64,000 nucleotides of DNA from Phaseolus vulgaris (GCF_000499845.2 NC_023759.2:38793172-38857171); one strand, 5' to 3'; counted from the first letter of the stretch, positions 36,488-46,860 are shown. The notes: a model not told the origin generated them from the sequence alone. Numbers and translations are program-made.

Positions 36488-37230
36488 ATACTAAATACAT
36501 ATTATTATTTTTGTCTACACATTTTTTTCCGGTTCTACCCTTATTTAATATATCTCATTTTATTAGTACAATGGAGTATTTTGTCATTGCATATGAATTA
36601 CTTAAAAATTAAAATTATTTTTTAATATTTTAAATTAATATCATTGTACAGTTTTTATACGCACTTTCACTCTTCCCTTAATTCCTTATTTTAAGGGAAC
36701 AACTGGAAAAAAAGAGAGAGCATACTCTCAAACGTTTCCATACCAAATCTCACATATCAAATAAAATAATTCCTTATTTTAAGGCAACAACATGAAAAAA
36801 AGAGAGAGCATACTCTCACACGTTTTCCCACCAAATCTCACATATCAAATAAAATAACTTTCATTTTCAACCACTATCTTCACTCCATTTCAAACAACTA
36901 TATTCTTTAGTAAAACCATTATTCTTTTGTATCTACCATCAAGTCAATCCTAACATTATTGTAAACATCATCACACTCTCCGGTCCCAAAATTACCAATG
37001 AAAGAAGAGAAAACACTTGAAGAAGAAGAGAGACTCAAATCAGAGAAGAAGAAAAAAAGAGGTTGTTTAATCAATTCATCATTTTTCTTTTACATGTTAT
37101 TTTTTGTTTTTCAATTTCGACTCCTCCAAAACTATTTTTGTATGTTATGTTAAATTTCTAACATCGTGAAAGTTGATTAAAAGAAGAAAATGCAGATACA
37201 CAGGCGCTACATCGCTTGTGTTTCCGCTAG
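36488..37230 (+). mobile_element. Non-autonomous Helitron copy A
   Basis: The right end shows the Helitron signature: a GC-rich hairpin (ACACAGGCG-CTACAT-CGCTTGTGT, 37198-37221), then CTAG at 37227-37230 followed by T. The body matches copies B and C. The left end has decayed ('aatactaaatacata' instead of ATCTATACC), so the start is approximate. It holds a short Glu/Lys-rich open frame beginning at 36998. Confidence 0.75.
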
Positions 37231-37283
37231 TTATTATAATAAATTTAAAATAATTATTAAAAAATCAATAACTTTATGATACA

Positions 37284-37621
37284 CTAGTGAAAACACAAGC
37301 GCAATCGCGCCTGTGTATCCACATTTTCCTCTTTTACTCAATTTTCACGATGATAAAAATATAGCATACATACACAAATAATTTTGAATTAATCAAAATT
37401 GAAAAAACAAAAAATGAAATGCAAAAAGTGATTGAAAGGAGAGGTTATTTTATTTTATATGTGAGATTTTTTGTGGAAATGTGTGAGAGTATGCTCTCTT
37501 TCTTATCTTAAAATAAGAAATTAAGAAAAGAGTGGAGAGTTATATAAAAATTATATATTAATGTATATGTAGGTGTATATTTGTGTAAAAAAAAACACAG
37601 TTATTATGAGATAGGTGTATA
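37284..37621 (-). mobile_element. Non-autonomous Helitron copy D, inverted, with empty site elsewhere in the window
   Basis: In reverse orientation it begins with CTAG (37284-37287) and the hairpin ACACAAGCGC-AATC-GCGCCTGTGT (37293-37316). It shares its body with copies A-C and ends near 37621. It sits between A (37283) and T (37622) as Helitrons do. The related block at 44121-44150 lacks it and shows the uninterrupted site between 44132 and 44133. Confidence 0.8.
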
Positions 37622-38319
37622 TATCCTGATTTATACTTGAATGATAGTGTAAAAAAAATCTTTATATCGTTAATTTTGTATTTTTTTTATAATGTAAGCT
37701 TAATAATAATAATAAGTGATAATTCTAAAAAAAATTATAAGTGAAGGATTGTACTGTTGTCATGCATGATTACTGTATAATGTGTCTACATCATTCAGTG
37801 TAGTCAAGTTCTCTTTCTATAAATGCATCATAAATAAAAATTAATGATTAATCTGTAAAAATATTAATTGGGATAACGTCAAACAAACGTAAAAGAGAAA
37901 GAGAGAAAAAAACGCATTTTCCTTCTCTAGCACCATATAACTAAGCTACAAGTTTTCGGTCTTGCCAACAAGACTTATTTAGAATATAAAATGTTTACAT
38001 TTAATAACATTATTTTATGTAATTTTAAGAATATTATTAATAATACTTTCTTTAATACATTACATAAAAAATTATTAAAATTAAGGAAAAATTTATTAAA
38101 TAAAAAAATCTAAGAAATTTAATTTTTAATTATTTTTCAACTATAATAATAGAGAATACATTAAAAGCAATGCTATATATATGTATATGTATATTTATAT
38201 ATATTATGTTTATTAAATTTTTCTGTAATTTTAACCATGTTTTTATTAAAAGCCAAACCCTAAGTATTGATAACGGGACACGTACACGCGATAAGCGTCA
38301 CTCTCAATTTCAACACATA
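37622..38319 (+). repeat. Duplicated distal promoter segment of the EAR-motif gene (orphan copy)
   Basis: Nearly identical to 44133-44822, which lies directly upstream of the gene at 44986. It includes 'gggataacgtcaaacaaacg', 'cggtcttgccaacaagactt' and 'gataagcgtcactctcaatt'. The similarity stops after 'caacacata', about 50 bp before the TATA box in the gene-bearing copy. No coding sequence follows. The G-box CACGTG of the other copy is CACGCG here. Confidence 0.88.
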
Positions 38320-39023
38320 TAATTAAAATTGTAATTTTTATTATTTATATTTCTTTTAATCATTTTATTATTATTATTATTTTATACATTATTATTATTT
38401 GTATTATATGATTAATTATATCTATTTTATTATAATATATATAATATAAAATTATAAGTATATATATATAATAAAACATAATATATAATAAAAACTAACC
38501 TTTCTCCCACAAATCTTTGCTCCATTGAGAAGAAAAAACACACAAATCAATGTGATTCTTTTTGTACTTTTTATTAGTTTTTTATTTATTAATTTTTGGT
38601 GAAATCTTTACTCTTCCTCGCTTTCACAAATTAGTCTTTAGAACCAAATAGACCATTGAAGAAGTAATAAAATGTTTTGAGTAAGGTGTGAAGAATTAGT
38701 TACTTTGGTAAGACCTAAACACACTTTAAATAAAATGCAAAAGGTTAGAGATATTTCCAACTATATATAAATAAATTTTTTTACAAATTTGTGTAATAGA
38801 TAATTGTTTTATATTTATAGTAAGAAACACCGAACCGAAAGAAAAAAAAATATCCTCCTTTCTCTTTCTCTCTTCAACTTCTCTCTCATAATTTATTTAT
38901 TTCAAAATTTGATCATATCTGTAGTTGAGGAGTCAGACTACATTTCTATTTGATCAAATTTTCAAATAAAATAAGTTCATTTTTTTTCCTCTAAAAATAA
39001 TTTTTTTTCCTCTAAAGATCTTG
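38320..39023. other. AT-rich spacer, no gene recognised
   Basis: AT-rich DNA with (TTA)n and (AT)n patches (38340-38480) and T/C-rich runs (38850-38890). No frame, TIR or LTR recognised. Confidence 0.5.
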
Positions 39024-39640
39024 TGATACAACCCAACTCGATAAGCAGGTGACGAAAGATACAACAGACACTTCACAACTAGATCAGCCATCTCAGTATA
39101 TAAGACCAGACACCACCAGACTTCAGAAAAATCTCAAAAGAAGAAGAACCAAACATGGACCAGAATATTAGTTGTTCTTCCTTCTAGTCTTTTCACGAGA
39201 CAAGTTTATGTAAAATAAATTGGGATCACTTGTGCCAAATAAAAGAATAAACTGGATTAGGGTGTACTTAGTATAATATCGGGCTTGTGTCAAACCCACC
39301 AAAAAAACCTAACTTCTAGAAACTATTTCCAAAATCGCCCCTTAACCTAGTTTCTAGAATTTGTAGGCTAGCTTGGGAGGCATTCCACTTTGACCTACCT
39401 TCTAGAAGGTTTCTCACAAATGACGCCCCTACTCTCTCCTATAAATAGAGTGTCTTGCCTCATGTATTTGATACATTGAATTTTGAATAGAAAAGAAACT
39501 CTATCAAAGTGTTTAGTGAGATGAGTCTCCTAAAATTTGGGTCTTATCTTGAGTGCTCTACACTTTAAGTGACGACTCTTCACCACTCATCTTGGAGTCT
39601 CCTCCCCTCCAAGTGGCGTGACTACTTCCTTTCATCTTTT
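39024..39640 (+). repeat. Truncated LTR of the same family as the solo LTR at 21168
   Basis: Starts TGATACAACCCAACTCG and follows the 21168 LTR through the promoter-like 'cctataaatagagtgtcttg' and 'ccactcatcttgga'. It breaks off near 39640, where block X begins. Confidence 0.7.
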
Positions 39641-40086
39641 TATTTTTATTTTTTACTTTATAAAAATATTTTTTTATATGCATCTATAATAAAAATAACA
39701 TTATTAAATATTAAATAAATTTAAGCAATAAATATTTAATAATATTATTAATAAAAATAAATACTAATAATTAATAATAATAATAAATTATTTATAATTT
39801 ATAAAAATAAGTATACAAAATTTTAAATAACTAAAATTTATAAAAAAAATATTTCATTTTTAAATTATTTTAAAGATTAAGATAAATTTGAAAATTACAT
39901 TCTAATATTTTAAAAAAATTAAAAATTTTATCACACCCATCACATCACTCATAAGCTTTAATAAACTTTTCTCACAAATTCATTTTATATCCCTTAATCC
40001 AAACAACCTAACTTTTTCCCACTTTCTTCTCAAGTCATTCTAAATCCACGCTCTCAAATCATCACACTTCTCCTCCCTAATCTAAA

Positions 40087-40265
40087 CATGTTGAAGATCT
40101 CACGTCGACTAGATATGAGAATATTTCATTGTATATAAGTGAATGCAAACCTCACCCCATGAGCTGATTTTATGGGATTGAGTTAGGATTAAAATTCACT
40201 TTGTAATATGGTATAAGAGCCATTTAAAGTGACTCTCGATATTACAGAGCCATTTAAAGTTGAAA
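40087..40265 (+). mobile_element. TRIM-like short LTR with initiator-Met-type primer-binding site
   Basis: Begins 'tgttgaagatctcacgtcga', contains 'attgtatataagtgaatgca' and ends 'aatatggtataagagcc', a PBS-like TGGTATAAGAGCC one base off the initiator tRNA-Met PBS. It is absent at the matching place in the left block X copy (around 35876), so it inserted after the duplication. The same family is at 5130 and 53330. Confidence 0.6.
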
Positions 40266-40503
40266 TTTAAAGTTTACTTCAATATTTATCCAAGTCTTCT
40301 CAACAAACTTTAAGAATTTGCAACTAAATTCCAAGCATTGAAAATCCTAAATCCTCGATTTCCTTACCCAGAGTACTGATTAGATCCCTCTTCTTTCTTT
40401 CCACTCTTCTAACTCCATTTAAGTCACAGACTAAGCATCAATACATGTTACATTCAAATTGTTTTAAACTCCCTTAATCCAACTATCCTTCTATCAATAA
40501 CTA

Positions 40504-40551
<48 letters not shown>
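40504..40551. repeat. (AC)n(AT)n microsatellite
   Basis: Eleven AC units followed by about thirteen AT units, within block X. Confidence 0.95.
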
Positions 40552-40738
40552 TACAGGGAACAGTTAAGGTATCTTAACCCTCGTAAATTACAACTAAACA
40601 AATAAGCACCTACCAAAAAGAGTGAGCCTAAAGCTTATTGCATAATCACTGAGAAAGCACCTCTGCATATATAACGGCTGTTTATTCATTAATTTTCTAG
40701 TAGTGAATAAATACCACTACAAGACAATCATACAATAA

Positions 40739-41103
40739 TACATAATGATTAATTTTAGAGATAAAAATATAATAAGTCAATGTATTAATGAGATTAAATA
40801 CTATTTGAGACTAAATAAATTATTGATATTTAAATAATTTCTAATATTAATAAATAGTTTTTAAATTGATATAAAAGTTGTTACCAAAATTTTATCTATC
40901 AACTTTAGAATCCAATTAGTTGGTAACTAAAACTTTGGTAGCTAATTAGATACCAATTTAAAAATTATTTGTTAATAATAGAAATTACTTTATATATTGA
41001 TAATTCTTTTAGTTTCTAAAATAGTATATAATTTAGTTAATATAGTGACTAGTTATTTTTATATTTAAAATTAGTCTCTCTATTTAATGATTTTCTTATA
41101 GTG
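40739..41103. mobile_element. CACTA-type MITE, left end lost
   Basis: Its right end is TTTTCTTATAGTG at 41091-41103, the complement of a CACTA terminus. The internal subterminal repeats ('taattagataccaattta', 'tagttaatatagtgacta') match the elements at 42411 and 46300. The CACTA left end is missing; the junction abuts block X. Confidence 0.65.
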
Positions 41104-41934
41104 TGTAAATTTGAATTGTTTTATCATGAGGTTTGGAATTACTTACCAAACTTCTCACAACTACCATTTGGATTGAGGAGTGGATTTGTGGAGAGGGGAA
41201 TAAGTGGATTTGTGAGGATTAAAGAGGATGCGAGGATATGTGAGATTGTTTGGATTGAGGGATGATAGAGTAGATTTGTGAGAATGATTTATCGAAAATT
41301 GTGAGTGATATGATAGTTGAAGAAAATTTAGAAATTATTCTAAAGAGGTAAAATGTAAGTTTACAAATTTATCCTTATTATTAAAAAATATTTGAATAAT
41401 GAATTATAATATATTTTTTTGTGTAAGTTTGAATTAATTAAAATTTTCTAATATATAATAACCATAATTACTTGTATTTTTCAATAAAAAATTAAAAAAT
41501 ATTTTTGTGTTAAATTGAAATAAATATATTAAAAATTATAAAAATAACATTTATTATATATATATATTGTTATTTTATATAACTATATATGTGTTGTTGA
41601 TATTATAATTTTCTTTTATTATTTATTTTTATTAATAGTATAATTAAATATTTTTGAAATTGTTAAATAAATTTATGTAATATTTAATTTTGTATATTGT
41701 ATATTATAATAAAATACATGCACAAGGGTATTTAGGTAAAATGTGATAATCCTACATGGAATTTGCACAAATTTCTTCATTTATGTGAAGATTAAAAAAA
41801 CACTTACACCCCCTCCCCCATCCACTCCTCCACTCTCAAAACCTAGAAATAAACAGAAGAAGCACTCTGTCCTCCCTTCTTCTCCCTTCTCATACTTGGA
41901 TACAAACACAACATAAGTGATTGACAGCACAATT
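41104..41934. other. AT-rich intergenic DNA
   Basis: Contains a G-rich patch with repeated 'gtggatttgtg' units (41160-41290) and a C-rich patch (41806-41890). No coding frame was recognised. Confidence 0.5.
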
Positions 41935-42168
41935 TTGGTTTAATAAGTTTTGTTGTAATTTTTTAGGCAGTTAATATGTGTACAATTCATGTTTCTGATG
42001 ACTATTTAGATATTTATAGGTTTATACTCTGAGTTGTTTTACTGCTACTAGTCTTAACTGGACTTTAGTGTTTTGGAGGCACCTAACATCTTTTTTGTAT
42101 AAAGGTTGAAGTGTCCCTCAAATATTCTAATTAATTTAATTTATTTTTTGCTGAAAAAGAAAAATTCA
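41935..42168 (+). mobile_element. Possible LINE 3' tail
   Basis: Ends 'agtgtccctcaaatattc', a T-rich stretch and 'tgctgaaaaagaaaaa', resembling the tails at 24971, 20880 and 35597. No coding part remains and no TSD was found. Confidence 0.4.
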
Positions 42169-42410
42169 TTCACTTTTAACTGATAAAAAAACACAACGGT
42201 TAGACTTTGGTTGGGGTCTGTGTGCTTTATAACGTCAACTCGATCTTGAGTGAGTTTGATTTAGTATGGTTAAGTGAGTTAGTATAATTCGTGTTTTGTT
42301 TTGCATGTAATATCAATTGTTATCTTATGGATTGATAGATTACATATCTTATATTTTGAAGTGAATTTTTCATTTAAGAGTAGAGAAGTTCTAATTGTTA
42401 AGATAATTAC

Positions 42411-42805
42411 CACTATTAGAAAATTATTAAATAGAAATCGATTTTAGAGACAGAAAATAATTGGTTACTAAATTGAATAATTCGGTATCTAAATTAGTTT
42501 CTAAATTTATAAATTAATTTTTAGATTGGTATCTAATTAGTTACTAAGGTTTTAACTATCAACTACTTTATATTCTAAAATTGGTAGTTAAAACCTTGGT
42601 ATTTTAATTATCAATTTGTAGTTGATAGGTAAAACCTTAGTAATTAGATAGCAATCAAGAAACTAGTTTATAAATTTTATTAATAATAGAAATTACTTTA
42701 GATGTCAATACTCTTTTTTTTATCTAAAATAATATTTTATTTAGTCAATATAGTGACTAATTTTTTATCTCTAAAATTAATTTTCTATTTAATAATTGTT
42801 GTACA
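42411..42805. mobile_element. CACTA-type MITE
   Basis: Begins CACTATTAGAAAATTATT at 42411, carries internal inverted subterminal repeats ('ttagttactaaggttttaac' against 'gtaaaaccttagtaatta'), and ends in a degraded 'attgttgtaca'. It is homologous to 46300-46724. No transposase frame. Confidence 0.7.
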
Positions 42806-42914
42806 CTATTGAATACTACATTTGTTATTAATGAAAGAGTTATTACACTAAATTAAATTTTGTCTGACCTTAAAATATATGCAAACAAATTCATTGTCAA
42901 ATAATTAAATATAA

Positions 42915-43358
42915 TCTATACCTGTATATAAAGGGGATTCTCCATTATAACTACTTTTTGGTGTACACAATTTTTTTTATGATTCTACCATTATTTAATA
43001 TATCTCATTTTATTAATACAATGGAATATTTTGTCATTTCATATGAATTACTTAAAAAATAAAATTATTTTTTAATTTTTAAATTAATATTAATGTACAG
43101 GTTTATATGACTCCCCACTCTTCCCTTAGTTTCTTATTCTAAGGCAACAAAGAGAGCATACTCTCATACATTTTCACATCAAATCTCACATATAAAATAA
43201 AATAACCTCCACTTTAATCACTCTCTTCACCCTATTTTTTGCTTTTCAATTTCGACTTATCCAAAATTATTTCTGTATGTATATTACATTTCTATCATCG
43301 TGAAAATTGAGTAAAAGAGGAAAATGTGGATACAAAGGCGCAATCGTGTTTCCACTAG
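42915..43358 (+). mobile_element. Non-autonomous Helitron copy B (444 bp)
   Basis: Starts TCTATACCTGTATATAAAG after A (42914) and ends ...TTTCCACTAG followed by T (43359). The hairpin region before the end has decayed ('ggcgcaatcgtgtt'). Copy C follows after only six bases. Confidence 0.75.
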
Positions 43359-43364
43359 TAATAA

Positions 43365-44078
43365 TCTATACCTATATATAAAGAAGATCCCCTATTATAA
43401 CCATTTTTTTGTGTACACACTTTTTTTTCAGTTCTACCCTTATTTAATATATCTCATTTTATTAATACAATGGAGTATTTTGTCATTTTATATGAATTAA
43501 TGTACAGTTTTTATATGCACTTTCACTCTTCCGTTAATTCCTTATTTTAAGGCAACTACAGGAAAAAAGAGATAGCATACTCTCACACGTTTCCACATTA
43601 AATCTTACATATCTAATAAAATAATTTCTTATTTTAAGGCAACAACAGGAAGAAAGAGAGAACATATTCTCACACGTTTCCGCACCAAATCTCACTTATC
43701 AAATAAAATAACTTTCATTTCCAATTACTCCACTCCATTTTAAACAACTATATTCTTTGGTAAAACCACTATTCTTGTGTATCTATCATCAAGTCATTCC
43801 TAACATTATTGTGAACATCATTACACTCTTCGATCCCAAGATTACCAATGGAAGAAGAGAAAAAACTTGAAGAAGAAGAGAGACTCAAACCAGAGAAAAA
43901 GAAAAAAGAGGTTGTTTAATCAATTTATCATTTTTCTTTTACATGTTATTTTTTTCTTTTCAACTTCGACTCCTCCAAAATTATTTTTATATGTATGTTA
44001 AACTTCTATCATCATGAAAGTTGATTAAAAGAAGAAAATGCGGATACACAAACCCTACAACCCCTATGTTTCTATTAG
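43365..44078 (+). mobile_element. Non-autonomous Helitron copy C (714 bp)
   Basis: Starts TCTATACCTATATATAAAG after A (43364). The right end reads 'tctattag' then T at 44079, i.e. CTAG mutated to TTAG, and its hairpin is damaged. The body matches copy A, including the Glu/Lys-rich mini-frame at 43848-43919. The flank 'ttattataataaattt' is shared with copy A, so A and C occupy the same site in two related blocks. Confidence 0.75.
43848..43919 (+). other. Glu/Lys-rich mini-ORF inside Helitron C, also in copy A
   Basis: A 23-codon frame (MEEEKKLEEEERLKPEKKKK...) in good start context (accaATGg). Copy A has its counterpart at 36998 with single-base changes and a different downstream frame. It resembles a captured 5'-UTR plus first-exon piece of a host gene; this is inference and it may be meaningless. 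Confidence 0.3.
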
Positions 44079-44132
44079 TTATTATAATAAATTTAAAATA
44101 ATTATTAAAAAAATTAATAACTTTATGATACA

Positions 44133-44822
44133 TATACTGATTTATACTTGAATGATAGTGCAAAAAAAATCTTTACATTGTTAATTTTGTAATTTTTTTA
44201 TAATGCAAACTTAATAATAACGAGTGATAATTCTAAAAAATTAGAAGTGAAGGATTGTACTGTTGACATACATGATTAGTGTATAATGTGTCTACATCAT
44301 TCAGTGTAGTCAAGTTATCTTTCTATAAATGCATCATAAATAAAAATTAATGATTAATCTGTAAAAATATTAATTGGGATAACGTCAAACAAACGTGAAA
44401 GAGAAAGAGAGAAAAAACGCATTTTCCTTCTCTAGCACCATAAAACTAAGCTACAAGTTTTCGGTCTTACCAACAAGACTTATTTAGAATATAAAATGTT
44501 TACATTTAATAACATTATTTTATGTAATTTTAAGAATATTATTAATAATACTTTCTTTAATACATTACATAAAAAATTATTAAAATTAAGGAAAAATTTA
44601 TTAAATAAAAAAAATAATCTAAGCAAATTTAATTTTTTAATTATTTTTTAACTAATAATTGAAAGTACATTAAAAGCAATACTATATATATGTACATGTA
44701 TATTTATATATATGATGTTTATTAAATTTTTCTGCAATTTGAACCATGTTTTTGTTTAAAGCCAAACCCTAAGATAACGGACACGTACACGTGATAAGCG
44801 TCACTCTCAATTTCAACACATA
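44133..44822 (+). repeat. Distal promoter segment of the EAR-motif gene, duplicated at 37622-38319
   Basis: Starts at the empty site of Helitron D and runs to 'caacacata'. It is nearly identical to the orphan copy 6.5 kb upstream. Confidence 0.88.
44788..44793 (+). promoter_or_regulatory. G-box CACGTG upstream of the EAR-motif gene
   Basis: CACGTG lies about 80 bp before the TATA box within 'acgtacacgtgataagcg'. G-boxes are bound by plant bZIP and bHLH factors and the ACACGTG form also acts in ABA response. Actual use is not shown. Confidence 0.6.
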
Positions 44823-44872
44823 CGTCCAAATCATCACTACCAGCTCTTTCACTCTGAGTCAAACCCTCACAC

Positions 44873-44880
44873 TATATAAG
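44873..44880 (+). promoter_or_regulatory. TATA box of the EAR-motif gene
   Basis: TATATAAG follows 'aaaccctcacac' and precedes a C/A-rich leader with 'cacaatcacaatcac'. Transcription would start about 30 bp on, near 44905, giving a leader of about 80 bases. Confidence 0.8.
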
Positions 44881-44985
44881 CATCTCTTCCACTCCGATCT
44901 TCACAATCACAATCACAAGCACAAGCGCAGCTTTTCATTGAAATTCTGCACTGTCCTTTTTCATTCTGCGTCTCTTTCCTCCAGA

Positions 44986-45438
44986 ATGAATAATGAAGAG
45001 GTTGTCGATAACAGAAATGAAGCTGCCAGCGAATGGAGAATGGTCTCTGCTGTTCGACCACTAATCAAACCCCGAGAAGAAAACACTGACACTTCCCATA
45101 AGGGAAAGAACCTTGCGACTCCATCGCAATTACTAAAATCTAATAGAACTTTTGACAGGGTGGTTAATTCACCACCTAAATATAACAATTTGTCTACCAG
45201 GGTGGTTCCCTCGGCACCACAAAACCACCTGCGCTACCGTCCCTACGATCTGATGCAGCAGCCACTGAGAACCGTGAATTTCCTGGCTCAGATGGAGGCA
45301 CGCAGTCTGGTACCGATCAAAGTTTGGAGGGAAAACCCTCCGAGTAAGGCAACGCTTGCGGAATGGGGTTCCACGCTTCAACTTGGAGATGGAAAAAGGA
45401 AGCCTCTGGATTTGACGCTGAGGCTTGGGCTGCCTTAG
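44986..45438 (+). CDS. 150-residue unknown protein with C-terminal LxLxL (EAR-type) motif, intronless
   Basis: The frame is open from 44791, but the ATG at 44986 is chosen because it lies about 80 bases after the expected transcription start; the upstream part falls in the promoter. The protein is basic and Pro/Asn/Arg-rich, with no membrane segment or catalytic motif. Residues ~60-150 look most structured or conserved (RVVPSAPQNHLRYRPYDLM, LVPIKVWRENPPSKATLAEW). It ends KPLDLTLRLGLP, containing L-x-L-x-L, the EAR signature by which plant repressors recruit TOPLESS-type co-repressors. A role as small transcriptional repressor or adaptor is inference, since no DNA-binding domain is seen. The family is not recognised. 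Its distal promoter is duplicated 6.5 kb upstream without the gene. Confidence 0.82.
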   Translation: MNNEEVVDNRNEAASEWRMVSAVRPLIKPREENTDTSHKGKNLATPSQLLKSNRTFDRVVNSPPKYNNLSTRVVPSAPQNHLRYRPYDLMQQPLRTVNFLAQMEARSLVPIKVWRENPPSKATLAEWGSTLQLGDGKRKPLDLTLRLGLP

Positions 45439-45458
45439 GGTTTGGAGAGTAACAGTTG

Positions 45459-45464
45459 AATAAA
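45459..45464 (+). terminator. Poly(A) signal-like AATAAA after the EAR-motif gene
   Basis: AATAAA lies 21 bases after the stop TAG, followed by T-rich sequence. It is rather close to the stop, so further signals downstream may be used. Confidence 0.4.
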
Positions 45465-45469
45465 GGGAC

Positions 45470-46204
45470 TTTAGACCTCCATTGTTATCTTTATCTTTCA
45501 TGTTATGTTTTACTTTTCATTAAGTCAACGCCTTCCATTGTTGTTGACTACTTTCTCTGCTTAGGACCTTGCTTGTCTCGTAGTTGCTTCACTCTCACCT
45601 GTTGTAGTCCCTTTTTATTAATTAACATTTCCATCATTTCAAAATAATGATTTTGTTAGTTTTTGTTTTAGAATGTCATTTATCTGATGAATTTAAATAC
45701 AATAGAAAAACATCTGGTTAATTCTATTTAATTTTACTAATCATTTTAAAAAAAAATACCTTTTCCGTGTTCTTCATTTAAACTTATATTTAAGAAAGCA
45801 TAATTGGAAGTAAAATCTTAACTAATACTCCTACCGTGTTTTTTTAGGTCTTTTTAAGGTTATTTCGAATTAACTAAAAAGTAAAATTTCATTGATTTCA
45901 ACAAAATTCCATATTTTATCCACTTTTCTCACCATTTAATATAAACGCTAACATAAATTATCTTAAAAACTCATTTCTCTATTTGTATGTTTAAGGTCGA
46001 GACATCCTTTGTGTTTTTTTTTTTTTTCTGAAAGAAGAAAAGGTTGAATGTACAAGAAGATAAGGTTGATAAAAGAAAAAACAAGAAGATAAGTAATAAT
46101 AAATATGTTATTGAAATTTTAAAGAAATAGATTAAAAAAACATTTTTTTTTCTGAAGTTGAAATAAATAAAGAATAAGGAAAGAGTAAAAAAGTTTTTTA
46201 GACT
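45470..46204. other. 3' flank of the EAR-motif gene and AT-rich spacer
   Basis: T-rich sequence with homopolymer runs (T run near 46014-46027). No gene, TIR or LTR recognised. Confidence 0.5.
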
Positions 46205-46860
46205 CTTTTAATAAATGAACTTTAAGTCTAATTCAACCTTATAAAATCAACTTATAAAGTAAAATTACATCCTATCAAATGTACTTATATCATCTTTAAC
46301 ACTATAAGAAAATCACTAATAGAAACTAATTTTAGATACCAAAATAATTAGTTATCATATTAACTAAATTATATATCATTTTATAAACTAAAAATTATTG
46401 GTATATAAAATAGTTTCTATTACTAATATAAAATAGTTTATAAATTGGTATCTAACCATTAACTATTAAGGTTTTAACTACTAACTACTTTATATTCTAA
46501 ATTAATCTCTATTAGTCTTTTAAAGACTAATTTAGAATCTAAGATATTAGTAGCTAATATAAATATCAATTTAGGAACCATTTTATAAATTTTTATTAAT
46601 AATAGAAATCACTTTAATGTCAATAATTTTTTAGTCTCTAAAATAATATATAATTTAGTTAATATAGTGACTAATTACTTTTTGTCTCTATATTTGGTTG
46701 TTATTTAATAATTTTCTTGTAGTGTAAGGAGTAAACTTTAATCATAACTCAACCTTATAAAATTGACTTCTTATAAAATTGACTTATAAAGTAAGGTTTG
46801 TACTCTCATATACTTTAAAATATCTTTATCTCTAGTTTATATGAGATCTCCATTGGACTA
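46205..46860 (-). mobile_element. Degraded TRIM-like sequence carrying a CACTA MITE
   Basis: Both sides of the CACTA element (46205-46299 and 46725-46860) hold LTR-like motifs of the TRIM family in minus orientation: 'actttaagtctaattcaacc' and 'taatcataactcaacctt', then 'tctagtttatatgagatctc'. The host repeat is therefore older than the CACTA insertion. Confidence 0.5.
46300..46724. mobile_element. CACTA-type MITE, 425 bp, TSD TAA
   Basis: CACTATAAGAAAAT at 46300 and ATTTTCTTGTAGTG ending at 46724 are near-perfect inverted termini. TAA at 46297-46299 and 46725-46727 is the 3-bp TSD expected for CACTA (En/Spm) elements. It has internal subterminal repeats and no transposase. Confidence 0.9.

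Larger units (their letters stand above)
39641..40738. repeat. Block X, right copy, with a TRIM-like insertion
   Basis: Corresponds to 35665-36487 but has ~220 extra AT-rich bases (about 39715-39935) and a TRIM-like insert at 40087-40265. It contains an (AC)n(AT)n microsatellite at 40504-40551 where the left copy has a short (AT)n. Confidence 0.78.

Noticed and set aside
37198..37316. Possible microRNA precursor from the two GC-rich hairpins
   Set aside because: The stems are only 9-10 bp and sit exactly where Helitron 3' hairpins belong, next to CTAG. The Helitron explanation is simpler.
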